Source: an uncultured Chryseobacterium sp. (GTDB lineage Bacteria; Bacteroidota; Bacteroidia; Flavobacteriales; Weeksellaceae). From it: a stretch of 64,000 bases of DNA. Each line of letters starts with the position of its first letter. The stretch's first letter is position 1. The translations under genes were made by a program, and so were the position numbers. The stretch spans positions 1-64,000 of the forward strand of contig CAJYRQ010000051.1 of NCBI GenBank assembly GCA_913777465.1, in the 5' to 3' direction. This document shows positions 15,967-24,970 of the stretch, in pieces. Below the pieces are notes generated by a model. It had not been told where the DNA came from, ran no database searches, and saw nothing but the letters and a program-made list of their open reading frames with translations.

Positions 15967-18540
15967 ATGAGTAAAAACACACAAAACAAACTGACAGAAT
16001 CGCCTGATAAAGGCAAATTTTTATCGAAGCCGCGGGTATTTTTCGGGCTTACGTTTATCCTTTTTTCCGTTGTCCTTACCTTTTCATTCGTTTCATACCT
16101 GATGAACTGGAAGGCAGACCAGAGCCAGGCAGGAACCATGCTGGACAAAAGCATCAAATCGTCTAACCTTTTCGGGAAACTGGGCGACTGGCTGGGAAAT
16201 ATTTTTATTTTTGAAAGCATTGGGGTTGCCTCATTCATTATAGCCTTTTTATTTCTGGTTTTCGGGACGGTGATCCTGAAAAAGAAAATGTTTAAACCTT
16301 GGAAAACCGTCGGCCATTCGCTGTTCTTTATCTGCTGGCTGCCTATCCTCTTCGGGGCGGTTACCAAAGGTCAGGGCGTCTTAAGCGGAGTCTACGGCTA
16401 TCAGATCATGGATTCGCTGAATGCAATTATCGGAAGCGTTGGCCTCTGGCTGGTACTGGTATCCAGCATTGCTTTGTATTTTATTTTAGAATTCAACCTC
16501 CGTCCAAGTTCGATCAGATCAAAACTCAACGATATTAATGAAAATACCATCGGAAAAGTAAAATCGATGATGCCGAGCTCTGATGAAAATTTTGAAGCGG
16601 ACGAAGAGCTGATTGAAGAACTGGAAGCACATAAAGAAGATACGGCTGAAAAAGTAAAGGTAACCGAAGTGGTACAGAAACCTGCCGCCAAAGCAAAGGT
16701 ACCTGAGCCGGCAAGCATTCCGAAAGGATTTCCGGAAGTTCCGGTTTCAACCGGCCTCGATCCTATTGTCACTCCAAACAATACCTCTTTCGATGAAGAG
16801 GTGAAAACGGATTTTTCACCATCCATTAATCTTCCAATTGATACGAAGCCGAAGATGCCGACTGCGACTCCCGAACAGGCGTTCGACTTCAAGCCTTCCG
16901 TTCCGGCAGCCCAAACCGTAACGGCCGCTGCTCCTGTAGAAGATATCAAGTTCAATGTGGAAGTTGCTCCGGTAATCGACATCCTGGATGACGCAGATAT
17001 TAAGTCGCAGGAACTTGTAGATAAGCATGGTTTGTATGACCATAAACTGGATCTCGCCAAATTCCAGATGCCGCCTGTGGAACTTTTAAAGGATTATGGA
17101 AATGAAGAAATTTCGATTAATAAAGAAGAATTAGAAGAAAACAAAAATAAGATCGTAGGATTGCTGAAAAACTTTAACGTAGGCATAGCCGAAATTAAAG
17201 CAACCATCGGACCTACGGTAACCCTATACGAGATTGTTCCTGAAGCGGGAATCAGGGTTGCAGCCATTAAAAAACTGCAGGATGATATTGCGCTGAACTT
17301 ATCGGCTTTGGGAATCCGGATTATTGCACCGATGCCGGGGAAAGGAACGATCGGGATCGAAGTGCCGAGAAAAAATCCTACCATGGTTTCCATGCGTTCG
17401 GTAATCGCTTCGCAGAAATTCCAGAATACGGATATGGACCTTCCGGTGGTATTCGGAAAAACGATTTCCAATGAAATTTTTATGGCGGATTTATCCAAAA
17501 TGCCTCACCTGCTGATGGCGGGTGCTACGGGACAGGGTAAATCGGTCGGGATCAATGCCATCCTCACTTCCCTACTCTACAAGAAACATCCGAGCGAATT
17601 GAAATTTGTGATGGTAGATCCTAAAAAAGTGGAGCTTTCTTTATATTCAAAAATCGAAAGACATTATCTGGCTAAACTTCCTGATGCGGAGGAAGCGATC
17701 ATCACTGATACTAACAAGGTAATTAACACGCTGAACTCCCTGTGTATCGAAATGGATACCCGCTACGACCTGCTTAAAAATGCCTTCTGTAAAAATTTAA
17801 AGGAATACAATAAAAAATTCACGGAACGGAAACTGAATCCTGAAAACGGACACCGTTACCTTCCGTATATCGTTCTGGTGGTAGACGAATTTGCGGATCT
17901 GATCATGACGGCCGGCAAGGAAGTGGAATTACCGATTGCCCGTCTGGCGCAGCTTGCCCGTGCCGTAGGAATCCACTTGATTGTTGCGACGCAAAGACCT
18001 TCCGTAAATGTAATCACCGGGATGATCAAAGCCAATTTCCCGGCAAGGGCTGCCTTCAGGGTAATTTCCAGTGTGGATTCCAGAACGATTCTGGACTCTC
18101 CGGGTGCCGACCAGCTGATCGGTAAAGGAGATATGCTTTATTTCAACGGAAACGAGATCCTGAGGCTTCAGTGTGCTTTCGTTGATACGCCGGAAGTGGA
18201 ACGACTGGCGGAATTTATCGGTGAGCAGAAGGGTTACGCTTCAGCGCTTATCCTTCCCGAATATGTTTCTGAGGATTCCACAAGTTCCGTCGGCGCATTT
18301 GATCCTAATGAAAAAGATGCTTTATTTGAAGAGGCAGCAAGAATTATTGTCTCTACCCAGCAGGGTTCCACATCCATGCTTCAGAGACAGTTGAAGCTTG
18401 GCTACAACAGGGCCGGAAGAATCATGGACCAGCTGGAAGCAAGCGGTATTGTAGGCGGTTTCAACGGGGCAAAAGCCAGGGAAGTTCTCATCAGCGATCT
18501 GCATTCTTTGGAACAGTTTTTGGAAGACCTGCGCAGTTAA
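15967..18540 (+). CDS. ftsK: DNA translocase FtsK/SpoIIIE
   Basis: Septum-associated ATPase that pumps chromosomal DNA during division. The 857-residue protein has four N-terminal membrane helices (within about 25-180), an acidic Pro/Val-rich linker (190-340), then the alpha and beta motor domains. Walker A is GATGQGKS near residue 519 and Walker B LVVDEFADL near residue 637. A C-terminal winged-helix gamma domain (about 790-857; ISTQQGSTSMLQRQLKLGYNRAGRIMDQLE) reads polar KOPS-like sequences. The ATG at 15967 is used; an in-frame TTG 15 bases upstream lies inside the -7 box. It is followed at 65 bases by a LolA-like gene, a common flavobacterial order. Confidence 0.96.
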   Translation: MSKNTQNKLTESPDKGKFLSKPRVFFGLTFILFSVVLTFSFVSYLMNWKADQSQAGTMLDKSIKSSNLFGKLGDWLGNIFIFESIGVASFIIAFLFLVFGTVILKKKMFKPWKTVGHSLFFICWLPILFGAVTKGQGVLSGVYGYQIMDSLNAIIGSVGLWLVLVSSIALYFILEFNLRPSSIRSKLNDINENTIGKVKSMMPSSDENFEADEELIEELEAHKEDTAEKVKVTEVVQKPAAKAKVPEPASIPKGFPEVPVSTGLDPIVTPNNTSFDEEVKTDFSPSINLPIDTKPKMPTATPEQAFDFKPSVPAAQTVTAAAPVEDIKFNVEVAPVIDILDDADIKSQELVDKHGLYDHKLDLAKFQMPPVELLKDYGNEEISINKEELEENKNKIVGLLKNFNVGIAEIKATIGPTVTLYEIVPEAGIRVAAIKKLQDDIALNLSALGIRIIAPMPGKGTIGIEVPRKNPTMVSMRSVIASQKFQNTDMDLPVVFGKTISNEIFMADLSKMPHLLMAGATGQGKSVGINAILTSLLYKKHPSELKFVMVDPKKVELSLYSKIERHYLAKLPDAEEAIITDTNKVINTLNSLCIEMDTRYDLLKNAFCKNLKEYNKKFTERKLNPENGHRYLPYIVLVVDEFADLIMTAGKEVELPIARLAQLARAVGIHLIVATQRPSVNVITGMIKANFPARAAFRVISSVDSRTILDSPGADQLIGKGDMLYFNGNEILRLQCAFVDTPEVERLAEFIGEQKGYASALILPEYVSEDSTSSVGAFDPNEKDALFEEAARIIVSTQQGSTSMLQRQLKLGYNRAGRIMDQLEASGIVGGFNGAKAREVLISDLHSLEQFLEDLRS

Positions 18541-18605
18541 AAGTAAAACTGAAGGTTTAACTTTTACTTTAAAACAGAGTCTAAAATTCAAGTAAGATTA
18601 AAAAA

Positions 18606-19253
18606 ATGAAACATATTATTTCAAAAGTTGTAATCAGCAGTCTGGTGGTAGGAACCGCAGGCTTTACAAATGCCCAGAAAATCGATGCCAAGGCAAAAAA
18701 AATCCTGGACGATATCACCGCCAACTATAAATCGAAAAAAAATACCTATTTCAAATTCTCATTCGGCAGCGGGACCAACGGGAAAGTTAATAAAAACGAA
18801 CCGGGAATTTATTACGCAGCAGGCGACAAATACAAACTGAAGATCATGGAGACGGAGCAGATTTATGACGGAAGCAAAATATACAACATCAATACGGAAG
18901 ATATGGAAGTTACCGTAGCCAAGCCTAATGGCAGCAGCTCTATGTTTTCCCCGATCAACTATCTTTCCAGCTACAGAAACGATTATAACGTAACTTACGA
19001 AGGAAAGAAAAGCGTAAATGGCGTGAATGCAGACCTGATTAAGTTAACCCCCGTAAAATCAAACGGTATCCAATACGTTTATCTTTTTGTAGATGCAGCC
19101 AAAAAGCAGATGGTAAAGCTTGAGCAGCACGGTAATAATAAAGACCTTGCCGTAATTGCCATAACCCAGTACAAGGAAAACCAGACGTTGGATCCGGGAA
19201 TGTTTGTATTTGATAAGAACAAATACAAAAATTATCTGGTTACGGAACTTTAA
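18606..19253 (+). CDS. LolA-like outer-membrane lipoprotein carrier
   Basis: A 215-residue exported protein with a signal peptide ending near FTNAQ. The family features are KAKKILDDITANYKSKKNTYFKFSF at the start of the mature part, a curved beta-sheet with alternating hydrophobic residues, EQIYDGSKIYNINTEDMEVTV, and a C-terminal KNYLVTEL strand. LolA ferries lipoproteins across the periplasm; Bacteroidota carry several LolA-like proteins and some act elsewhere in the envelope. It lies between ftsK and an LptF/G permease. A hairpin with T run follows, so it can end its own transcript. Confidence 0.85.
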   Translation: MKHIISKVVISSLVVGTAGFTNAQKIDAKAKKILDDITANYKSKKNTYFKFSFGSGTNGKVNKNEPGIYYAAGDKYKLKIMETEQIYDGSKIYNINTEDMEVTVAKPNGSSSMFSPINYLSSYRNDYNVTYEGKKSVNGVNADLIKLTPVKSNGIQYVYLFVDAAKKQMVKLEQHGNNKDLAVIAITQYKENQTLDPGMFVFDKNKYKNYLVTEL

Positions 19254-19285
19254 TGAACTTTATTATAAAAATTTCATAAAATATA

Positions 19286-19315
19286 AGAGCTGCAAAGGAA
19301 ACTTTGTGGCTTTTT
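19286..19315 (+). terminator. Terminator between the lolA-like and lptF/G-like genes
   Basis: GAGCTGCAAAG pairs with CTTTGTGGCTTTT, with two G:U pairs, a GAAA loop and a T run. It separates two same-strand genes and fits a separate promoter for the second. Confidence 0.6.
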
Positions 19316-19318
19316 GAT

Positions 19319-19326
19319 TAATTTTG
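19319..19326 (+). promoter_or_regulatory. -7 box four bases before the lptF/G-like start codon
   Basis: TAATTTTG matches TAnnTTTG exactly. Only GCGC separates it from the ATG at 19331, so a transcript would start at or next to the start codon. No TTG at -33 distance is visible. Confidence 0.5.
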
Positions 19327-19330
19327 GCGC

Positions 19331-20791
19331 ATGTTAAAAATACTAGACCGCTATATCATAAAAACCTTCTTCGGACCGTTTTTCTTTATATTCAGCGTAT
19401 TGTTTTTTATCTTTATCGTAAACATTATCTGGATCCAGCTGGGGCAGTTTATGGGTAAAGGTCTAAGCTACTGGCAGATCATGAAGCTGCTTTTTTATCT
19501 CGGGGTAAGCGTGATCAGTATGGTGTTACCGCTGACGATCCTGCTGGCCAGCATTATGTCCTTCGGAGAATTCGGGGAACGGTATGAACTTGCCGCTATG
19601 AAGGCCGCGGGAATCTCTCTCACCCGGGTGATGATGCCTTTGTTAGGTGTAACGGTAGTGATGTCAATTATCCTCTACTTTTTCTCAAACAACATCATTC
19701 CCGATTTCCAGAGGAAAGCCAAAAACATGCTTTTCAATATCGCCCAGACGAAGCCGGCCCTGAATTTTACACCCGGTCAGTTTATCGATCAGATTCCCGG
19801 AAACATGGTGAAGTTTGATAAAATCACAGGGGAAAACGATGAAAATATCGAGGGGGTTTTTGTGCACAAGAAAGCAAGCTCTTATGAAAATCAGCAGACG
19901 ATTGTGGCCAAAAGAGGAAAATTTGTTCCTGCGGCCAACAAAAATTACCTGAAACTGGTGCTGTATGATGGTTATGTATACGATGATAATTTTGCAGGAA
20001 AAGGTGAAAACGTAAGGCTGAAACAGCCGGATCAGGCCATTAAATTCGATTCCCTGACTTCCCATTTCGATGTAAGTGAAATCATCAATAAAGCGATTGA
20101 AGAAGAAAAGATAACGGACGACTACCGTTTCCAGACTTTTAATGAACTGAATACAACCATTACCAAAGCGAAAACCGATAACGACCGGTTTTTCACGAAC
20201 GTTAATAATGATGTGCTGAACCAGACCAATTCCGTGATCAGCTATATGGATTCCAAGCAAAACCGGGCAAAGGCCAAACCGAAGGCAATCATCAAACTGG
20301 ATACGGTAAAAAAAGAAAAGAAACTGGAAATCATTAAAAATGCCTATGACCGGCTGGAGAGTCTGAAAAGCACGCTTGAAGCAAAAAACAATGAGCTTGA
20401 TCCCGGCATCAAGTATTACAATAAAGTGGTCATTTACCAGCAGAGGATTGTTACCTATTCTTTTACCTGTATTATCTTTTTCCTGATCGGGGCCAGCCTT
20501 GGATCCATCATAAGAAAAGGAGGAATGGGACTTCCGGTGATTATTGCGATTGTTATTTTCATCATATTCTACGTCATTAATGTCGGTTTTGAGAACATGG
20601 CCTGGTCCGGTAAAATCAATCCGTATCTGGCTGCCTGGGTTCCGAATATCGTCCTTTTCCCTTTTGGGGTCTGGATGACCTATAAAGCCTTAACCGATTC
20701 TCAATTGTTCGACGCGGAAAAATACAAGGCCGCTTTCAAACCGATTACGAAACTGTTTGTAAAAAATAAAGAGCATCAGCGCTACCAGTAA
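19331..20791 (+). CDS. LptF/LptG-family permease
   Basis: Inner-membrane component of the lipopolysaccharide export ABC complex (YjgP/YjgQ family), 486 residues. Three N-terminal helices (about 10-125) carry LDRYIIKTFFGPFFFIF and the conserved stretch FGEFGERYELAAMKAAGISLTRVM, the coupling helix that contacts LptB. A long periplasmic jellyroll domain (about 130-360) is followed by three helices (about 370-470). The periplasmic part carries a Lys/Glu-rich insert near 240-350 that is longer than in proteobacterial proteins, which are about 360 residues; long versions are usual in Bacteroidota. It cannot be assigned to F or G from sequence alone. Confidence 0.9.
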   Translation: MLKILDRYIIKTFFGPFFFIFSVLFFIFIVNIIWIQLGQFMGKGLSYWQIMKLLFYLGVSVISMVLPLTILLASIMSFGEFGERYELAAMKAAGISLTRVMMPLLGVTVVMSIILYFFSNNIIPDFQRKAKNMLFNIAQTKPALNFTPGQFIDQIPGNMVKFDKITGENDENIEGVFVHKKASSYENQQTIVAKRGKFVPAANKNYLKLVLYDGYVYDDNFAGKGENVRLKQPDQAIKFDSLTSHFDVSEIINKAIEEEKITDDYRFQTFNELNTTITKAKTDNDRFFTNVNNDVLNQTNSVISYMDSKQNRAKAKPKAIIKLDTVKKEKKLEIIKNAYDRLESLKSTLEAKNNELDPGIKYYNKVVIYQQRIVTYSFTCIIFFLIGASLGSIIRKGGMGLPVIIAIVIFIIFYVINVGFENMAWSGKINPYLAAWVPNIVLFPFGVWMTYKALTDSQLFDAEKYKAAFKPITKLFVKNKEHQRYQ

Positions 20792-20814
20792 TTAAAAACA
20801 TATTAAAATACATG

Positions 20815-20842
20815 AGATCCGGAGATTTTCCGGATCTTTTTG
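20815..20842 (+). terminator. Terminator of the lptF/G-like gene
   Basis: A perfect 9-bp stem AGATCCGGA/TCCGGATCT (20815-20823 and 20829-20837) with a 5-base loop is followed by TTTTT. Confidence 0.85.
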
Positions 20843-20865
20843 TTTATAATTACACAAGAGCCAGG

Positions 20866-20985
20866 TAAAAGGTAAAAGAGCCAAGTGTGAATGCCTTTTT
20901 GAACCATTAAGAGGGATGAAGGGTTTAAGTTGGATTAAGGTAAAATCAAAGATTTTATTTAGCGGTTGCTTAAAGCTAAAGCTCT
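20866..20985 (+). repeat. Intergenic repeat, family 2, left copy
   Basis: About 115 bases are recognisably the reverse complement of 22795-22911. The two share the 19-base core GATTAAGGTAAAATCAAAG (here 20933-20951) and flanking words AACCAT, GATGAAG and CTTAA. The rest of the gap to 21213 has no gene. At 21102-21135 it contains CCAGCATCCCTCTTCC, a version of the tail shared by repeat family 1. Confidence 0.7.
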
Positions 20986-21213
20986 ACTCATTTTTCTAAA
21001 TATCTCAATGAATATTAATAGTTTTAAATTCCGAAAGGGCCAGGTAAAAGAAATGAAGCAAAAACGTCGCTTTATATATCCATTATTATATAAGTTGTAA
21101 AACCTCCAGCTTCCAGCATCCCTCTTCCCTCCCATCAATCTGATTTCTGTTTAGGGTTGACCTTAGTTTAACAATAAAAAATTATCTTTACCGGAATTAA
21201 AAATTTTAGTACT

Positions 21214-22002
21214 ATGAAAAAAATATTACTCGTTGGTTTATTAAGCTTGGCTTCTTTTCAGGTATATGCTCAGGAAGACAATACCGAATATGAAATGAGA
21301 GCAGGTGAAAAGCCTGGCTATATCATTGATAAAAGCGGGGAGAAAATCGAAGGCATCGTAAGGCTTGCCGGAAATGACATGAGCCCATGGACAAACCAGA
21401 AAAAAGTGAAATTTATTGCTTCCACCGATATTGATGCTTCCAAAAAGAAACAGAAATTCAAAACCTACGATGTAGACGATCTGAAAGGCTATATGGCGGT
21501 GGATAACGATTCGGAAAGGGTTTTTGAAAACATTAAATATACCAATGTAAAGGAGGCGTACAACACCCAGAACGGAGGGTTGAGCGGCAATATGAAAGCC
21601 TTTGATAACCTTACCAAAAGCAACCAGTTTGCAGAATTGGTAACCGACGGGAAAATCAAAGTCTATAAAGTTTACGGTTTTCCGACGACCTTCTCAGCAG
21701 GAAGTCAGATTGCGGTGGCCGAGGCGGAAAACAAAAGAATGAGAGAAAACCCGTCATACGTTTATTCCAAGAAAGGAGGAAAACCGGAAGAACTTACTGC
21801 CGTAAAGGCGAAAATGATTATTGCCGACTGTCCTGTCGTTAGAACAAAAGCTTCGAAAGGCGAATATGCTTCTTTGAAAAACGACACGAAACAACGCTCC
21901 GGTTTAGGGAAATTCATCAGAAATGAAGTCAGCAATGCCATGGCAGATAACAAAGCCATCGTGGATGAAGTCATCGTTGATTACAACGAAAACTGTAAAT
22001 AG
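21214..22002 (+). CDS. Exported protein of unknown function
   Basis: A 262-residue protein with a clear signal peptide ending near FQVYAQ. The mature part opens with a segment of the type GYIIDKSGEKIEGIVRL, a beta-hairpin pattern seen in several uncharacterised Bacteroidota exported proteins. A middle region is strongly basic and acidic in alternation (DASKKKQKFKTYDVDDLKGYM), and the C-terminus holds two cysteines (near 209 and 261) that could form a disulphide. I do not recognise a named family or motif. It has its own terminator and sits between inverted copies of repeat family 2. Confidence 0.8.
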   Translation: MKKILLVGLLSLASFQVYAQEDNTEYEMRAGEKPGYIIDKSGEKIEGIVRLAGNDMSPWTNQKKVKFIASTDIDASKKKQKFKTYDVDDLKGYMAVDNDSERVFENIKYTNVKEAYNTQNGGLSGNMKAFDNLTKSNQFAELVTDGKIKVYKVYGFPTTFSAGSQIAVAEAENKRMRENPSYVYSKKGGKPEELTAVKAKMIIADCPVVRTKASKGEYASLKNDTKQRSGLGKFIRNEVSNAMADNKAIVDEVIVDYNENCK

Positions 22003-22021
22003 TCCGTTTTAAAAATACAAG

Positions 22022-22053
22022 AAAAGCAGTTTCAGATTTGAAACTGCTTTTTG
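22022..22053 (+). terminator. Terminator of the exported protein gene
   Basis: AAAAGCAGTTTCA pairs with TGAAACTGCTTTT in a 13-bp stem with a short loop, followed by T. It lies 20 bases after the stop codon. Confidence 0.85.
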
Positions 22054-22099
22054 TTTGAGCCGGTTTTTTTTGTATTATTGGATCAGCCAAATTCACCTT

Positions 22100-22729
22100 A
22101 TGAAAAATAGTATCATTGCTGTTTGCCTCGTCCTGATTATTTCGTGCAATAAACAAAGGGAGGGCTTAGAAAAAAATTCTTCAAAAGATCTTCCCAAAAT
22201 TAAAAAAGATACGGTTTTGCCCGACGGAACTCCAAAGAATATCAATGAAATCAAACAGGAATTTACCGCATTAAATAAAAAGCTGTTATCCAGAAGTCTG
22301 GATTCCACAAGCTTTATGTATACCTGCAACGAAATCGAAGGCAAAGCAGACTTTTATTATGAAAAACAAAACCTGCGAATGGTAAAGCATTTTTTCGCAG
22401 ACAGCCATTTCTCTTCGGTGACGAATTATTACGTAAAAAACAACGATGTCTTTTTCATTTTTAAAGAAGAAACCTTATGGCAGTTTGACGGCGGAACTCC
22501 TGAAAAGCCCATTACCAAAGACAGCGTCAGCGAGCAGAGAATTTATCTGCAGAAGGGAAAAGCAATCCAATGCCTGGAAAAGCACTTTACCGTAAGATCC
22601 GCCGGCAAAAATGTAAATCCTGAAAAGGTTCCCAATAAAAGTGGGAATTGTAATGTGAAAGAACTGATGGAAATCTATCAGAAAATTCTGGAGAACAAAG
22701 ACAGGAAAGATAAAATGCTATGTCTGTAG
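22100..22729 (+). CDS. Predicted lipoprotein, function unknown
   Basis: A 209-residue lipoprotein starting at the ATG at 22100. That start gives a short signal MKNSIIAVCLVLIISC with lipobox at Cys16; an upstream in-frame ATG would add 15 residues before it. The mature protein has an EGKADFYYEKQNLRMVKHFF strand-rich core, a second hydrophobic strand pair NDVFFIFKEETLWQFDGG, and a helical C-terminus ending in Lys/Asp-rich sequence. The alternating strand pattern suggests a small beta-sheet domain. No family is recognised. It is in the same direction as the exported protein gene upstream but separated by a terminator. Confidence 0.78.
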   Translation: MKNSIIAVCLVLIISCNKQREGLEKNSSKDLPKIKKDTVLPDGTPKNINEIKQEFTALNKKLLSRSLDSTSFMYTCNEIEGKADFYYEKQNLRMVKHFFADSHFSSVTNYYVKNNDVFFIFKEETLWQFDGGTPEKPITKDSVSEQRIYLQKGKAIQCLEKHFTVRSAGKNVNPEKVPNKSGNCNVKELMEIYQKILENKDRKDKMLCL

Positions 22730-22794
22730 TTTTAAAATTCATCGATTTTAAAGCATTAAGAACTATGTAGAAATTTAAGAAAAGTTAAGCCGGG

Positions 22795-22911
22795 CCTCTC
22801 ATTAAGTAATCGCTGGTGAAAACTTTGATTTTACCTTAATCAAATCTTCCCTGCTTCATTCATCTTCATGGTTTAAACTACATTCTACCTGGCTTTTTAC
22901 CGGCTCCATGT
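22795..22911 (-). repeat. Intergenic repeat, family 2, right copy (inverted)
   Basis: Reverse-complement partner of 20866-20985. The conserved core is CTTTGATTTTACCTTAATC at 22823-22841. Together the two copies bracket the genes at 21214-22729 in inverted orientation. Confidence 0.7.
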
Positions 22912-22931
22912 ACCTGTCCTTCAACCAAAGC

Positions 22932-22963
22932 AAAAGCGGCTTCACCGAAATGAAACCGCTTTC
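22932..22963 (-). terminator. Terminator of frr
   Basis: AAAGCGGcTTCA pairs with TGAAaCCGCTTT around a six-base loop, with one internal mismatch. It is 20 bases after the frr stop codon. The T content on the minus strand is moderate. Confidence 0.6.
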
Positions 22964-22983
22964 TATATTTTCTGTACTGAATA

Positions 22984-23538
22984 TTATACCTTCATAATTT
23001 CAGCTTCCTTCACTTTAAGATGTTCATCACAAGCCTTCACATATTTGTCGGTAAGCGCCTGGATGTCGGCTTCCACACCTTTGATGATATCTTCCGAAAC
23101 ACCGTCCAGCTTTTTAAGCTCTTTCAGACCGTTTTGTCTGGCATTTCTTACCACCACTTTGGTATCTTCAGCTTCACCTTTCGCCTGCTTGGCCAGTTCC
23201 CTTCTTCTTTCCTCCGTTAAAGGCGGAACGTTAAGAATGATATTGATCCCGTTATTGGAAGGCGCAAAACCTAAATTGGAATTGATGATCGCCTTTTCAA
23301 TGTCGTTGATCGCTTTGGAATCCCACGGCTGAATAGAAATCGTCATTGCATCCGGAATAGAAACATTCGCTACCTGGTTGATTGGAGTTAAGGCTCCGTA
23401 ATATTCCACCATCACATCCTGAACCATTGCAGTGGACGCACGTCCCGCTCTGATTCTCTGAAATGCGTGATCCAGGTGCTTAATAGCGGCTTCCATGTCG
23501 TGCTGTACAGACTCTACTATAAGATCTATTTCTTCCAT
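22984..23538 (-). CDS. frr: Ribosome recycling factor
   Basis: Splits post-termination ribosomes together with EF-G and mRNA release. The 184-residue protein has the full family pattern: the three-helix coiled coil with HLDHAFQRIRAGRAS near residues 26-40, the insert domain VEYYGALTPINQVANVSIPDAMTISIQPWD, and the conserved LTEERRRELAKQAKGEAEDTKVVVRNARQ segment. The ATG at 23538 is used; an in-frame ATG-like extension of ten residues (MCNLSNFYYI) has no family support. It lies 100 bases downstream of pyrH on the same strand, the usual pairing. Confidence 0.97.
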   Translation of the reverse strand: MEEIDLIVESVQHDMEAAIKHLDHAFQRIRAGRASTAMVQDVMVEYYGALTPINQVANVSIPDAMTISIQPWDSKAINDIEKAIINSNLGFAPSNNGINIILNVPPLTEERRRELAKQAKGEAEDTKVVVRNARQNGLKELKKLDGVSEDIIKGVEADIQALTDKYVKACDEHLKVKEAEIMKV

Positions 23539-23638
23539 TATATAATAAAAATTTGATAAATTACACATTTTTATAATTGATTAGTAATGAGTAACAGGTA
23601 ATGCGCAGTTAAAAAAGGCGTTTACCCCGAATTACTGT

Positions 23639-24346
23639 TTACAGATCAACTAAAGTACCAACATTCTCACCGTCCACGATTTTTTCCAGGTTGCCGTCCT
23701 TGTTCATATCAAAAACAATAATCGGAAGTTTGTTTTCGTGGCTTAATGTAAATGCCGTCATATCCATCACTTTCAGATTCTTGGCATAAACTTCGTCGAA
23801 AGATAATGAATTATATTTTACCGCATCCGCATTTTTTTCAGGATCGCTGTCGTAGATTCCGTCTACCCTCGTTCCTTTCAAAATAACATCGGCATCAATT
23901 TCAATCGCTCTCAGTGTGGCTGCCGTATCCGTCGTAAAATAAGGGTTTCCGGTTCCGGCTCCGAAGATTACCACTCTCCCTTTTTCAAGATGTCTTACGG
24001 CTCTTCTTTTAATGAATGGCTCGGCTACCTTATCCATTTCGATGGCGGATTGAAGTCTGGTTTTAATTCCGGCATCCTCCAGGGCACCTTGCAAAGCCAT
24101 CCCGTTGATCACGGTTGCCAGCATCCCCATGTAGTCGCCCTGCACCCGGTCCATTCCTTTTGCCGCACCGGCTACTCCACGGAAAATATTCCCTCCTCCG
24201 ATGACAATGGCAACTTCACAGCCTTTGCTTACTACTCTTTTTATCTCTGCTGCATATTCCTGTAGCCTTTCATTGTCGATACCATATTGTCTGTTCCCCA
24301 TTAAGGCTTCACCACTCAGTTTCAGAAGGATTCTTTTGTATTTCAT
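23639..24346 (-). CDS. pyrH: UMP kinase
   Basis: Phosphorylates UMP to UDP with ATP in pyrimidine nucleotide synthesis; hexameric, cytoplasmic. The 235-residue sequence matches the amino-acid-kinase fold throughout: [11 protein letters not shown] at the N-terminus (phosphate binding), [10 protein letters not shown] near 48-57, the UMP-binding LNGMALQ-like stretch ([14 protein letters not shown]), [22 protein letters not shown] near 130-150, and the Lys-Gly-Thr-x-Val-Asp-Gly segment near 158. It precedes frr. A minus-strand -7 box TATATTTG (24402-24409) lies 55 bases before the ATG. Confidence 0.97.
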   Translation of the reverse strand: MKYKRILLKLSGEALMGNRQYGIDNERLQEYAAEIKRVVSKGCEVAIVIGGGNIFRGVAGAAKGMDRVQGDYMGMLATVINGMALQGALEDAGIKTRLQSAIEMDKVAEPFIKRRAVRHLEKGRVVIFGAGTGNPYFTTDTAATLRAIEIDADVILKGTRVDGIYDSDPEKNADAVKYNSLSFDEVYAKNLKVMDMTAFTLSHENKLPIIVFDMNKDGNLEKIVDGENVGTLVDL

Positions 24347-24409
24347 TTTCTGTATAAATAACTTTTTTCCGTTAGGTTGATTGTCTGAAAAATTGACTCT
24401 GCAAATATA

Positions 24410-24922
24410 ATCATTAATAAGGTTGGTTTTTAATTCTGTCTCAAATTTTTAAATCTTCTTCCCGGTACTGTTTTCTGAGGCTTTTTCATGAAACAGCAGG
24501 CATTTATCCGGAGCTGTTTCCTGCTTTCCGCTGTATCTTTTTTGCCCCGGCTTTTTTCCTGCGCAAAAAAAAGGATGCCGCTGCAATCAGGGCTAATGAT
24601 AACGTGGATCCGATACGGTTTAATTTATTTCAGTTGATCAGGAAACTTCTTAGAGCTTGTCTTGATTTAGAAGAAGCTCCGTCATCTCATTTAATATTCA
24701 GAATTAAAATAAAGCTTTGATGAATTAAACTAATAAAGCTGAAAACCGATACATTGATTTTGTGGGCTAAAATACCTCAATTTCTTAATCGTAAATAGGA
24801 TAAACTGAAAAAAATCTGATATTCTGCATCCATCTTCCGTCCCGGCAAAAGACACCCTGTTTGAAATAAGCGTGTGCTTTTACAAAAAATACATATTTAC
24901 CTATAAATAATGTGAGAAATAT
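24410..24922. other. Long intergenic region with a start-less open frame
   Basis: This lies between pyrH and porQ. On the plus strand a frame stays open from about 24487 to the TGA at 24718-24720 without an ATG. The part from about 24497 to 24596 (words CCTGCGCAAAAAA, GGATGCCGCTGCAATCAGG) resembles an intergenic element I recall seeing repeatedly in flavobacterial genomes; that is from memory and unverified. No other feature is visible. Confidence 0.35.
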
Positions 24923-24952
24923 TTTGACAAGTACGAAAAAGGATTATTTTTG
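24923..24952 (+). promoter_or_regulatory. Promoter of porQ
   Basis: TTTG (24923-24926), 18 bases, then TATTTTTG (24945-24952). This is a full consensus match, 18 bases ahead of the TTG start codon. Confidence 0.75.
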
Positions 24953-24970
24953 CATTACTAATAAACTGAG

